Notes under the pieces: model-generated
Databases searched by the model: none
What the model was told of the DNA's origin: nothing
The model's input: only the letters and a program-made list of their open reading frames with translations
NCBI RefSeq assembly: GCF_004011175.1
Contig: NZ_RQXX01000002.1
Span: forward strand, 310,001 to 374,000
Direction: 5' to 3'
DNA length: 64,000 nucleotides
Source: Mesobaculum littorinae
GTDB taxonomy: Bacteria > Pseudomonadota > Alphaproteobacteria > Rhodobacterales > Rhodobacteraceae
Translations under genes and position numbers: made by a program
Shown: in pieces, positions 8,883 through 17,012 of the stretch
How positions within the stretch are numbered: the stretch's first letter is position 1
How the letters are laid out: each line of letters begins with the position of its first letter

Positions 8883-10313
8883 TCACTCCATCACGTAGCC
8901 GTAGGACCCGTTGAAGTCCTGTTGCGCCACCTCGCCCGCGGCGCCGCGCGTGGGGGTCCGGCCGTTCGTGCCCGCGACCTGCCCGTTGAGGAACAGATCG
9001 CGTTCGGACGGCGGGGTGATCCGGTCGGTCGGCAGGGCCAGAGCCTCGCCCCGGGTGGGCGATACCAGATGCGCGGTGATGATGATCACCAGTTCGCTCT
9101 GCTGCCGTTCGTACGAGGCGCTGCGGAACAGTGCGCCCAGCACGGGGATGTCCCCAAGCCACGGAACCTGGCCTGCGAGATCCTGGAAATCGTCCTGCAG
9201 AAGCCCTGCGATGGCAAAGCTTTCGCCGTCGCGCAGTTCGACCGTGGTCTGGGTTTCACGACGGCGGAAGCCGTTGACGGCGAAGCCGCCGTTCTGGACC
9301 GTGATCGTGTTGTCGATGCCCGAGACCGCGGCCTGAAGCTGCAGGTTGATGATGTCGTCGGCGACGACGGTCGGGGTAAAGGTCAGCTCGACGCCGAAGG
9401 GCTTGTACTGGATGGCGATGCCGTCCTCGTCGCCGACGACCGGGATCGGGTATTCGCCGCCGGCCAGGAAACTCGCCTCCTGTCCCGACAAGGCGGTCAG
9501 GTTGGGCTCGGCCAGCGTGCGCACGACGCCCTTGGATTCCAGCGCCTCGAGCAGGACGGCGAATTGCAGGCTGCCGGCGTTGAACCCCAGCGTGACCGCG
9601 CCCTGCCGCTCGGTCGGAGACGTGAAGGGCTGGCCGTCCAGCACCGCATCCTGGCTGGCCCCGTTCGAGAAGACGCCATTGCCGCCGTCGATGCCCAGGT
9701 CGCCGTCGAAGCCGGTGCCGGTGACCGCCAGCGATGACGACAGCGATTTTGACACCGACCGCTGCATCTCGGCGAAGCGGACCTTCAGCATCACCTGCTG
9801 GGTGCCGCCCACGGTCATCAGGTTCGACACGCGTTCCGGAGCGTAGCGGGTGGCGAGGTCCAGCGCCCGGTCGAGCGAGACGATCGACGACACCGTACCA
9901 GAGAGCACGATGCCGTCATTGGCGGTGCGCACCTCGATGGGTTCGCCCGGAAGGATCTGGCGCAGGCGTTCCTTGAACTCGGCGATGTCTGGCGCGACGT
10001 GCACCTCGACATTGGTGATCAGCCGGCCTTCGGCATTCAGAAGCGTCAGCGTGGTGCGGCCCGGCGCCTTGCCCAGCACGTAGATCGTGCGGTCCGACAG
10101 GGTCGAGATGTCGGCGATGGCGGGGTTGGCGATGGAGAGTTCCGCGAAGGGCACATCGCTTTCCACCACCACGGCACGGTTCATCGGCACGTTGAGGTTG
10201 GACGAGGTCGATCCGCCCATGACCCGCAGGGTTTCGGCCATACCTGCGCCCGGGACCCCCGCAGCGAGGGTCAGGCCGACGAGGGCGGCCCTGAATACTC
10301 CGTCAAATCGCAT
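8883..10313 (-). CDS. cpaC: Tad outer-membrane secretin CpaC/RcpA
   Basis: A 476-residue secretin-family protein with a Sec signal peptide (cleavage near GMAETL, residues 19-25). An N-terminal BON/pilus-associated domain follows (about 30-165), then the secretin domain (about 230-430) with LAEPNLTALSGQEASFLAGGE and the terminal V-x-W-L-G-D-I-P-x-L-G box. It forms the outer-membrane gate for the Flp pilus. The ATG at 10313 has a good ribosome binding site (AGGCAGG) and starts the signal peptide. Confidence 0.93.
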   Translation of the reverse strand: MRFDGVFRAALVGLTLAAGVPGAGMAETLRVMGGSTSSNLNVPMNRAVVVESDVPFAELSIANPAIADISTLSDRTIYVLGKAPGRTTLTLLNAEGRLITNVEVHVAPDIAEFKERLRQILPGEPIEVRTANDGIVLSGTVSSIVSLDRALDLATRYAPERVSNLMTVGGTQQVMLKVRFAEMQRSVSKSLSSSLAVTGTGFDGDLGIDGGNGVFSNGASQDAVLDGQPFTSPTERQGAVTLGFNAGSLQFAVLLEALESKGVVRTLAEPNLTALSGQEASFLAGGEYPIPVVGDEDGIAIQYKPFGVELTFTPTVVADDIINLQLQAAVSGIDNTITVQNGGFAVNGFRRRETQTTVELRDGESFAIAGLLQDDFQDLAGQVPWLGDIPVLGALFRSASYERQQSELVIIITAHLVSPTRGEALALPTDRITPPSERDLFLNGQVAGTNGRTPTRGAAGEVAQQDFNGSYGYVME

Positions 10314-10531
10314 GTGACCTGCCTCTCTGATCACGGGCGCGCGACATCTCGCCGCCCGCCCACCGGGTCTCGTCCGCCCGTTTTGCGATAACCATGCGGC
10401 ACCGTGGCCATTTTTGCAACAATCGGTCGCACGGCGCGCGGGCGCTCTGTGGAGACGCGGCAACAGGCGCGGGGCGCCGCGATGGCCACCCCGCGGCGGC
10501 CGTGCACAGGACCGCCGCGCACACGCAAATA

Positions 10532-10558
10532 GGCGCCCGCGGTCGAGACCGGGGCGCC
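10532..10558 (-). terminator. Possible terminator after cpaB
   Basis: A hairpin with outer arms GGCGCCC/GGGCGCC and inner arms GGTC/GACC lies 23 bp downstream of the cpaB stop in the leftward direction, followed by a short TATTT. The T-run is weak, so it may only attenuate transcription between cpaB and cpaC, which are 267 bp apart. Confidence 0.4.
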
Positions 10559-10580
10559 TTGCGGGTGTGTGTGCAAAGGA

Positions 10581-11435
10581 TCAGTTGGTGCAGGGGATGG
10601 CGATCTCGACCGCCTCGCCGCCGCGCCGGGTCTTGATGGTGCAGACCCTCTCGCGCTGGATCTCGGGCGCGGCCTCCTGCTCGATCCCCAAAAGCTCCTG
10701 CTGGCCGATCTCGACCGTCTCGGCGATACTCGTGTCCTCGGCCCCCACGAGGCTGAGCGACAGCCGCCCCGTCGACTGGGCCTGGGCCAGCGACGCGACC
10801 TGCCGGGGCGTCGCCTCGACCGTCACGGTCCGGGCGACGGTGGGCGAACTGCGGTCCTCGTCCGCGGACTGGTCGATGGCCACCAGCCTTATGTTGGTCT
10901 CGATCAGCTTGGTCACCTCCTGCCGGCCGTTCTGCGCGCCGGGGATGTTGCCCGACCAGTAGACGTCAACCTTGTCGCCCGGCCGCAGGAAGCCCGAGAC
11001 GCCCGAGGCGACATCGACGCTGATCGCGAAGGCACGCATGCCCGCCGACAGGCGCGAGGATACGCCCGCATCCTGCCCCGGGTCGGTCACCTTGGTGGCC
11101 ATCACGGCCTCGTCCGTCTGCATGGTGCGCAGGACCGACCGAAGCTCGCCGTTTTCGGGAAACAGCACCGCGGGATCCTGAAAGCTGCCCTCGGGGATCG
11201 CGTCGACGGGCCAGCGAACCAGGCGCACGTCCTCTTTCTGCAGCGTTTCGCCGTAGCGGATGTCGCGGCGCACGACGAAGACCTGCGTCGTCTCGACCAT
11301 CTCCGCGCGGGCGGCGCGCTCGGCCTCGAGCTGTGCCTGATTCTGCGAGATGAAGTCCTGCGCCATGTACACGGCGAAACCGGCAAGCCCGAGGCCGACC
11401 AGCAGGACGAGACCGAAAACCATTCGCATGGTCAT
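10581..11435 (-). CDS. cpaB: Tad assembly protein CpaB/RcpC
   Basis: A 284-residue protein with one N-terminal membrane anchor (residues 5-28), a coiled stretch (33-48) and an SAF/CpaB domain from about residue 50. The RcpC core follows, with GMRAFAISVDVASGVSGFL and RPGDKVDVYW (about 130-165). It is a periplasmic component that works with the CpaC secretin. Two ATGs lie 6 bp apart; the upstream one follows GAAAGGA closely, the downstream one has better spacing. Confidence 0.9.
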   Translation of the reverse strand: MTMRMVFGLVLLVGLGLAGFAVYMAQDFISQNQAQLEAERAARAEMVETTQVFVVRRDIRYGETLQKEDVRLVRWPVDAIPEGSFQDPAVLFPENGELRSVLRTMQTDEAVMATKVTDPGQDAGVSSRLSAGMRAFAISVDVASGVSGFLRPGDKVDVYWSGNIPGAQNGRQEVTKLIETNIRLVAIDQSADEDRSSPTVARTVTVEATPRQVASLAQAQSTGRLSLSLVGAEDTSIAETVEIGQQELLGIEQEAAPEIQRERVCTIKTRRGGEAVEIAIPCTN

Positions 11436-11755
11436 TCCTTTCTTCTCATGCTCCGACGGCCTTCTGCCGTGGGACCCTTCCTCTCCCCTCAGCCTGACGG
11501 CTCATTGGGGCGGAATCGTGCAAGATTCGCGGTGTTGCAAAGAAACGTTCGCGATCCGGGGGCAATCGGGCTGCGCTTCGGCGCCTGGCCCTTGATGAGC
11601 GCGGATCGGAGAAAGCGGCGCAACATGCCGCGGAACTTTTGAACATCAACCTGTGTGTTCAAGGCGGGCCCTGAACGAATCGCCCGCCCCCGCATGACGG
11701 GGGGCGGAGCGGTTTGATCGCGATGGTGCCGGCGCGGTGAGGCGCCGTGCAGAAC
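11436..11755. other. Intergenic region between cpaB and flp1
   Basis: No supported gene is present in 320 bp; a possible 68-codon leftward frame at 11489-11695 has no start signal or family resemblance. The part next to flp1 holds two GC hairpins: CGGCGC/GCGCCG at about 11732-11749 and a stronger one at 11684-11707. These probably lower read-through from the abundant flp transcript into cpaB. Confidence 0.5.
11684..11707. terminator. GC-rich hairpin downstream of flp1
   Basis: Arms CCGCCCCCG and CGGGGGGCGG pair almost perfectly (one bulged G) around a 5-nt loop, 49 bp beyond the flp1 stop in the leftward direction. There is no T-run after it. It may act as an mRNA 3'-end stabiliser or partial terminator that lets pilin mRNA exceed cpaB mRNA. 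Confidence 0.35.
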
Positions 11756-11953
11756 TCAGTCGAAGGTTGTGTCGACGGTGGCCGAGCTCATGTTGCTGGT
11801 GACGCTGTTCGTCACGGTCTGCGTGCTCGACCGGACCGAGGTCAGGACGGCGATGCCGAGGCCGACGATGGCGGCGGTCAGCACAACCCAGTCCACCGTC
11901 ACGGCGCCGTCTTCATCTTTGCGGAAGCTGTTGGCGAGTTTGAAGAATTTCAT
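11756..11953 (-). CDS. flp: Flp-type pilin 1
   Basis: A 65-residue class IVb prepilin. A basic leader (residues 1-16) ends at Gly16, and the mature protein begins AVTVDW, so positions +5/+6 are Asp-Trp instead of the classical Glu-Tyr/Phe. The hydrophobic helix spans about 22-40. The tail after residue 38 is remarkably rich in Ser/Thr (14 of the last 27 residues), a possible site for O-glycosylation. Start chosen at MKFFKLAN, matching the second pilin. It is nearly identical to pilin 2 through residue 40. Confidence 0.92.
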   Translation of the reverse strand: MKFFKLANSFRKDEDGAVTVDWVVLTAAIVGLGIAVLTSVRSSTQTVTNSVTSNMSSATVDTTFD

Positions 11954-12167
11954 CTTTGGGTCTCCTTGGGTATCTTTGGTATGACGTCTGGTCCTGCCTC
12001 GAAGAAACGATGTCCGGGATCCCCCGGGCGCCTGCTCTTGTCGGATGATGCCTTTTTGGCCTGACATTCTGGCGGGGATGCGGCGCAGATCGTGTCGTGA
12101 TGCGGCGCTTCGCGGAAATACGTCAGAAGTTTTCCGGGTCAGCGCCGCGCCGGATGCAGGTCGCCGA

Positions 12168-12362
12168 TCAGAAGGTCGTCACGACCTTCGTGCCGTTGAG
12201 TTCGGACGCGACGCTGTCGGTCACGGTCTTGGTGGCGCCCCGGACCGAGGTCAGCACCGCGATGCCGAGCCCGACAATGGCAGCGGTCAGCACGACCCAG
12301 TCCACCGTCACGGCACCGTCTTCGTCATTGCGGAACGTCTTGGCGAGCTTGAAGAACTTCAT
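12168..12362 (-). CDS. flp: Flp-type pilin 2
   Basis: A 64-residue prepilin, differing from pilin 1 at only residues 8, 9 and 12 in the first 40 but diverging strongly in the tail (9 Ser/Thr in the last 26 residues, plus added lysines). Cleavage after Gly16 is expected, with Asp21-Trp22 at +5/+6. It lies upstream of pilin 1 in the same direction with about 214 bp between, so this is a tandem duplication with a conserved assembly half and a freely evolving surface half. It is likely the first gene of the tad operon. Confidence 0.92.
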   Translation of the reverse strand: MKFFKLAKTFRNDEDGAVTVDWVVLTAAIVGLGIAVLTSVRGATKTVTDSVASELNGTKVVTTF

Positions 12363-12790
12363 AATGTGCCTCCGTTGGGGCAGGGGGTTACGCACGTACT
12401 ATTTTCATTACCCGGGCAGCGGGGCGGGACCTTGCGGGACATCACGGTCCCCGCCGTCGGAATGGGGGCATATAGCTGTCGGATTGAGGCAGGAATTTGT
12501 TAGCCAACAGGCGATTTCAAAGTGATTCAGAGATTAACGACGCCGCGACGTAACGGCATTTCCCGCCCCGCATAACAGGTCTGCGCGCGCGACAATTCCC
12601 CACCGGTCCGGGCGCGCGCGGTGCGCCGAATGCCCTGCGGTTTCGGAGAAAGGGCGGATAATCGAGCAGGGCAATTCCGCATCACGGCGAAGCGAAACGA
12701 CCCCGAGTCGCCCGGAGGTGTAGCCGCAGCAGAATCCTCTCCGTAAGAAAATCACATAAAAACGCGACGCAGGCAGAGCAGGACGACGAC
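12363..12790. other. Divergent intergenic region between flp2 and the lytic transglycosylase gene
   Basis: These 428 bp hold no supported gene. They should carry the promoter of the leftward flp operon and that of the rightward transglycosylase gene. In the flp direction an AT-rich stretch at about 12465-12545 includes a TATATG near 12470, but no confident -35 box. Several GC-rich palindromes (around 12590-12625) are present. Confidence 0.45.
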
Positions 12791-13660
12791 ATGCGGCATT
12801 TTGCGATCCCGCTGGCGCTGGCCTTGGGGCTGGTCACGGGCCCGGCCCCGGCCGAACCGCCGGCTTTCAAGGATTTCACCTTCAAGCGGGTCAAGCCGCC
12901 GGCACCCGGTGCGAAAAAGCGGATCGACGTGCAGATCACGGCCGAGGAATTCGCCGCCCAGTCCGCGCCCCCGCCCAAACCTGCGACCGCCGCCGACCCC
13001 ACGCACGACGTTTCGGACGCGATCGCGGCCGAGGCGGCGACGCCTCGTGCCCCCAGCGGGTTCGAATGGTTCTGGGCCCAGCTGTCACCGGGGATCGGCG
13101 AGAACCCCGCCAACCGGGCGCGCGATGCCCTGACGCTTCTGGCCGAGGGGCCGGCCGGAACGCCCGTCGCGGGGCCGCGGCTTGAGACGTTGCGCAAGAT
13201 CGCCGATGCCTATGGCGCCGATATCCTGAAGGCGACGATCGGCACGCGGGTCTCGCCGGCCTTCGCGCTGGCCGTCATCTCGGTCGAATCGGGGGGGCGG
13301 CACGATGCCGTCAGCCACGCGGGTGCGCGCGGCTTGATGCAGCTGATGCCCGCCACCGCGGATCGTTTCGGCGTCTCCGACAGCCTGGTCGCCGCGCAGA
13401 ACATTCGCGGCGGGGTCACGTATCTCGACTGGCTGATGGGCGAATTCGGCGACGATCCGGTGCTGGCGCTTGCGGGCTACAACGCGGGCGAGGGCGCCGT
13501 GAAGCGGCATGCCGGCGTGCCGCCATACCCCGAGACGCGCGCCTACGTGCCCAAGGTGCTGGCGGCGTGGAGCGTGGCCCGGGGCCTCTGCCTGACCCCG
13601 CCCGAGCTCTTTTCCGACGGCTGCGTCTTCGTGGGGCCGCGGAGCGTCACGAATGGCTGA
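12791..13660 (+). CDS. Lytic transglycosylase (SLT family 1)
   Basis: A 289-residue secreted protein: signal peptide (1-21), a Pro/Ala-rich linker to about 100, then an SLT domain (about 135-260). The catalytic Glu166 lies in VISVESGG, followed by GARGLMQLMPATADRFGV and the ALAGYNAGEGAV motif. It cleaves peptidoglycan in the periplasm. It is divergent from the flp operon, so it may open the wall for the Tad machine, but it could equally be a general enzyme. Its last bases overlap the start of the UbiA-family gene. Confidence 0.88.
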   Translation: MRHFAIPLALALGLVTGPAPAEPPAFKDFTFKRVKPPAPGAKKRIDVQITAEEFAAQSAPPPKPATAADPTHDVSDAIAAEAATPRAPSGFEWFWAQLSPGIGENPANRARDALTLLAEGPAGTPVAGPRLETLRKIADAYGADILKATIGTRVSPAFALAVISVESGGRHDAVSHAGARGLMQLMPATADRFGVSDSLVAAQNIRGGVTYLDWLMGEFGDDPVLALAGYNAGEGAVKRHAGVPPYPETRAYVPKVLAAWSVARGLCLTPPELFSDGCVFVGPRSVTNG

Positions 13661-14963
13661 GGCCGCGCCGCGCCTCGTCCCCCTCGAAGGCGGCGTCATC
13701 GCCAGCGACCTGTCGGTCGAATTGTTCTGGTCGGCCCTGGGTGCCCGGCCGCTGGCCACCCTGCGCGCCTGCCTGCGCCACGCGGGCCGTCCCGCCGCGC
13801 GCCGGGCCGGGATCGCCCGGCTTGCCCCCCTGCGGCTGGATCTGCTGCCCACGGCCCCCGGTGCCGAGGCGCGCATCGCCGCGGCCGGAGGCTCGGCGGC
13901 AGGCGTGATTTCCACCGCCGACAAAAGCGTCGCGTCCCGAATCGCCGCGGCACGGGGGCTGGCAGGGCCGGTCCTTGCCTCGGACGGCCGTACGTTGATG
14001 CGGGGGCGGCCCCGCGCCGCCGCCCTGTCCGCGCTGGGCGCGGCAGAGCCCGGTCCGGCACCGCGCCGGCCTGTGGCGGCGGGGGCGCTGTTGCGGGCGC
14101 TGCGGCCGCACCAGTGGGTCAAGAACGTGCTGCTGCTTCTGCCGATGATCGCCGCGCACGACTTCACGCTGGCCACCCTGTGGCCCGTCCTTCTGGGCGT
14201 CGCCGCGTTTTCGCTGGGAGCTTCGGCGATCTACGTGGTCAACGACCTTCTCGACCTCGATGCCGATCGGCTGCACCCGACCAAGCGTCACCGCCCTTTC
14301 GCCAGCGGACAGGTGCCCGCGCGGTTGGGGACCTTGCTGGGGCTGGGCGCGGGCGCTGCGGCGCTGGCGCTGGGGCTGGTCGCCGGGCCCGGGTTCCTGG
14401 CGGTGCTCGTCCTCTACATGGTGCTGTCGCTGGCCTATTCGCTGCGGCTTAAGCGGCTGCGCTGGATCGATATTTTCACGCTTGCCATGCTCTACACCTT
14501 GCGGGTGGTCGCGGGCGCCGCCGCCGGGCAGATCGCGCTGTCGCTTGCCATGCTGGTCTTTGTCTTTCCGATCTTCCTGGTCCTGGGTTGCGTCAAGCGT
14601 ATGACCGAGCTGGCCTTTGCCCGCGGCGATGCGCGCCTGCCGGGGCGCGGCTACGGGCGGCGGGACAGGGGGGACCTGCTGAACATGGCGGCCCTGGGGA
14701 CGGTGGCGACGCTGGTGATCTTTGCGTTCTACACCACCACGGGGCAGGCACAGGCGCTCTATCCCGACCGCTGGATCCTGTGGCTGGCGCTGTTGCCGAT
14801 GGCGCTGTGGCTGCTGCGGATGGTTCTTCTGGGCTATCATGGCCGGCAGGACCACGATCCCATCGTCTTTGCCCTGCGCGACCTGATGGGGCTGGGCCTG
14901 CTGTGCCTGACGCTGTCGCTGATGTTCTGGGCGGCCGGGCTCTGGGCCGAGTGGTTCGGCTAG
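13653..14963 (+). CDS. UbiA-family prenyltransferase, probable polyprenyl-phosphate phosphoribosyltransferase
   Basis: A 436-residue protein. Residues about 145-436 form a polytopic UbiA domain with the DPPR-synthase signature HQWVKNVL (153-160) and NDLLDLDADRLHPTKRHRP (197-215). Those residues are typical of enzymes that attach phosphoribose to polyprenyl phosphate (mycobacterial Rv3806c, rhizobial NoeC) rather than quinone prenylation. Residues about 10-130 look like a decayed HAD phosphatase (ASDLSVELFW, SDGRTLMRGRP) without the catalytic Asp pair. Convergent with the dprE2-like gene, 1 bp apart. Role inferred: first step of lipid-linked arabinofuranose synthesis. Confidence 0.82.
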   Translation: MAEAAPRLVPLEGGVIASDLSVELFWSALGARPLATLRACLRHAGRPAARRAGIARLAPLRLDLLPTAPGAEARIAAAGGSAAGVISTADKSVASRIAAARGLAGPVLASDGRTLMRGRPRAAALSALGAAEPGPAPRRPVAAGALLRALRPHQWVKNVLLLLPMIAAHDFTLATLWPVLLGVAAFSLGASAIYVVNDLLDLDADRLHPTKRHRPFASGQVPARLGTLLGLGAGAAALALGLVAGPGFLAVLVLYMVLSLAYSLRLKRLRWIDIFTLAMLYTLRVVAGAAAGQIALSLAMLVFVFPIFLVLGCVKRMTELAFARGDARLPGRGYGRRDRGDLLNMAALGTVATLVIFAFYTTTGQAQALYPDRWILWLALLPMALWLLRMVLLGYHGRQDHDPIVFALRDLMGLGLLCLTLSLMFWAAGLWAEWFG

Positions 14964-14964
14964 G

Positions 14965-15696
14965 TCAGATCTTCAGCTTCTTGAAGATCGGCTCGGGGAT
15001 CGCGCGGATGATCGCCATGATCGCCCGCCAGAAGCCCGGGACGTAGATCACGTTGCGCCGTGCCTCGACCCCCTTCAGGATTGCCGCCGCCACCGCCTCG
15101 GGCGAGGCGACGAGGAACATGCCGCCCAGGCCCCAGGTCATCGCCGTGTCGACGAAACCGGGCTTGACCGTCATCACGTGACCGCCGCGCCGCGCCAGCC
15201 TGTTGCGCAGGCCCGACAGGTATGTGGCAAAGGCGGCCTTGGAGGCGCCGTAGACGTAGTTGCCCAGGCGCCCGCGATCGCCCGCGACCGACCCGACGCC
15301 GACGATGACGCCCGTGCCCTGCGCCTCGATCCTCGGGGCCAGCAGTGACAGTACGCGGGCGGGGCCGGTGAAGTTGGTCTCGCACACCGCGGCGATCAGG
15401 GCCGGGTCGGCGTCGATCGCGGACTGGTCGGGCATGGCGCCGGCGAAGACGGCGGCATTGACCGGCCCCTCGCCCAGATTCTCGAATAGCGCGGCAAAGC
15501 CCTCGGGCCGGCGCGCATCGAAGGCGACGGCGCGGGCAAAACCGGCACCGCGCAGCCGCAGGTCGCGGGCCTGCTGTTCGGCCTCGTCGAGATCGCGCGC
15601 GGCCAGCACCAGCCCTGCGCCGCGGTCGGCCAGCGCCCGGGCGAAGGCACGCGCCATGGCCGAGGTCGCGCCGAGGATGATCCATGTCTCGGTCAT
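14965..15696 (-). CDS. dprE2: SDR-family reductase, DprE2-like epimerase subunit
   Basis: A 243-residue short-chain dehydrogenase with the nucleotide-binding motif ILGATSAMARAFA (residues 7-19) and catalytic Y-x-x-x-K in YVYGASK. The C-terminal part reads KPGFVDTAMTWGL and ends with a hydrophobic helix, as in DprE2 proteins. DprE2 reduces the 2'-keto intermediate made by DprE1, converting polyprenylphosphoryl ribose to arabinose. Its start overlaps the dprE1-like stop by 4 bp, which supports a paired function. Confidence 0.8.
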   Translation of the reverse strand: MTETWIILGATSAMARAFARALADRGAGLVLAARDLDEAEQQARDLRLRGAGFARAVAFDARRPEGFAALFENLGEGPVNAAVFAGAMPDQSAIDADPALIAAVCETNFTGPARVLSLLAPRIEAQGTGVIVGVGSVAGDRGRLGNYVYGASKAAFATYLSGLRNRLARRGGHVMTVKPGFVDTAMTWGLGGMFLVASPEAVAAAILKGVEARRNVIYVPGFWRAIMAIIRAIPEPIFKKLKI

Positions 15697-17012
15697 TCAG
15701 ACGCCTCGCGCAGGCGCAGACGACGGACGAGATCGGTGGCGAAGACCCCGTCAGGGTCGGCCTGCCGAACCGCGTCGGCCCATTGTGACAGAGCGGGGTA
15801 CATCCGCGCGACGCGCTCGGGCGCGGCAAGCGCGTCCTTGGCCAGGTAGACGCGGCCCCCGGATGCGACCACGCGCGCTTCGAGCCTGTCGATCAACTCG
15901 GCCGCCTCGGGCCGGTTGCGCAGGTCCAGCGCCAGGGTCCAGCCCGCCATCGGAAAGGACAGATCGCCCGCCCGCCCGTCGCCCAGCCGCTTGAGCACGG
16001 CCAGGGGCGAGGCAAGCTTCGAAGCCGCGACATCCTCCAGCAGTTCGCGCAGCCGGGCGTCGGATCCATGCGGCAGGACGCACTGGAACTGGTGAAACCC
16101 GCGCCGTCCGTAAAGCCGGTTCCACGCCGAGATCCGGTCGAGCGGGAAGAAGAACTCCGGCAGGGCGCGCTGCCGGTCGCGTCCGTCTGCGGGCACGCGT
16201 GACAGGTAGGCGGCGTTGAAGGCGCGCACCACGGGCGCGGAAAGCAGCGCGCCGGGGGCGTCGAAGGGCACTGTCGCCGGGGCGCGGGGCGATACTGGCG
16301 GCGGCGCGCCTGCCGCGATCTCGGCCTCTTCCAGAATGCCGCGCCCGAGACCCGCGCCGCGGGCGGTGGCGTCGATCCAGCCCACGCAATAGGTGGCGCG
16401 ACTTTCGCCAAGGCGGTCGAGGAACGTGTCGAGCCCCGCAATCCGGCTTTCGCGCACCTGCACGGCCTGGCCGGGGCAGGGGGCAAGGCGCAGCCCGACG
16501 TCGAGGATCACGCCGGTCTGGCCCAGCCCCCCCACTGTCGCACGGAAGAGGTCCGAGCCGGGGCGCACCTCGCGCGCCACGCCATCGGCGCCCAGCAGCC
16601 GCAGCCACGTCACATGCTGGCCGAAGCTGCCGGCGCCATGATGGTTCTTGCCGTGCACGTCGTTCGCGATGGCGCCGCCCAGTGTCACCGCGCCGGTGCC
16701 GGGCAGCACCGGCGGCATCCAGCCGCGCGGCGCGAAGAGACGCAGAAGCGCGCCCAGCGTCACGCCTGCCTCGGCGGTCAGTTCGCCGGTCTCGGGATCG
16801 AAATCCGACACCCGGTCCAGCCGCGTCATGCGGATCGCCGCGCCGTCGCCATTCAGGCAGGCATCGCCGTAGGAGCGCGCGTTGCCGATGGCGGGGCAGG
16901 GCATGTCGTGCAGGATCGCCGCCAGATCCGCCCGCTTTTCCGGCCGGGCCAGCCGCCCGTGCGCGCGCAGGGCCCGGCCCCAGCCGTGCCACTCTCCCTC
17001 AGACCAGCGCAT
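15693..17012 (-). CDS. dprE1: FAD-dependent oxidase, DprE1-like epimerase subunit
   Basis: A 439-residue protein with a PCMH-type FAD domain (LPGTGAVTLGGAIANDVHGK, about 103-122, then NHHGAGSFG) and a substrate domain containing FHQFQCVLP (306-314), GWTLALD (357-363) and GGRVYLAKDA (385-394). With a constant offset of 26 these match mycobacterial DprE1 residues Gln334, Gln336, Cys387 and Lys418 as I recall them. Gln and Lys are kept, but the Cys387 position is Ala361. Oxidises the 2'-OH of polyprenylphosphoryl ribose. Overlaps its upstream and downstream neighbours, so the three genes form an operon. Confidence 0.85.
   Translation of the reverse strand: MRWSEGEWHGWGRALRAHGRLARPEKRADLAAILHDMPCPAIGNARSYGDACLNGDGAAIRMTRLDRVSDFDPETGELTAEAGVTLGALLRLFAPRGWMPPVLPGTGAVTLGGAIANDVHGKNHHGAGSFGQHVTWLRLLGADGVAREVRPGSDLFRATVGGLGQTGVILDVGLRLAPCPGQAVQVRESRIAGLDTFLDRLGESRATYCVGWIDATARGAGLGRGILEEAEIAAGAPPPVSPRAPATVPFDAPGALLSAPVVRAFNAAYLSRVPADGRDRQRALPEFFFPLDRISAWNRLYGRRGFHQFQCVLPHGSDARLRELLEDVAASKLASPLAVLKRLGDGRAGDLSFPMAGWTLALDLRNRPEAAELIDRLEARVVASGGRVYLAKDALAAPERVARMYPALSQWADAVRQADPDGVFATDLVRRLRLREASE

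Noticed and set aside
12480-12530. Sigma-54-like -24/-12 site before flp2
   Set aside because: A TGGC is present but the -12 GC reads CC, and no enhancer-binding regulator is nearby; too weak to list.
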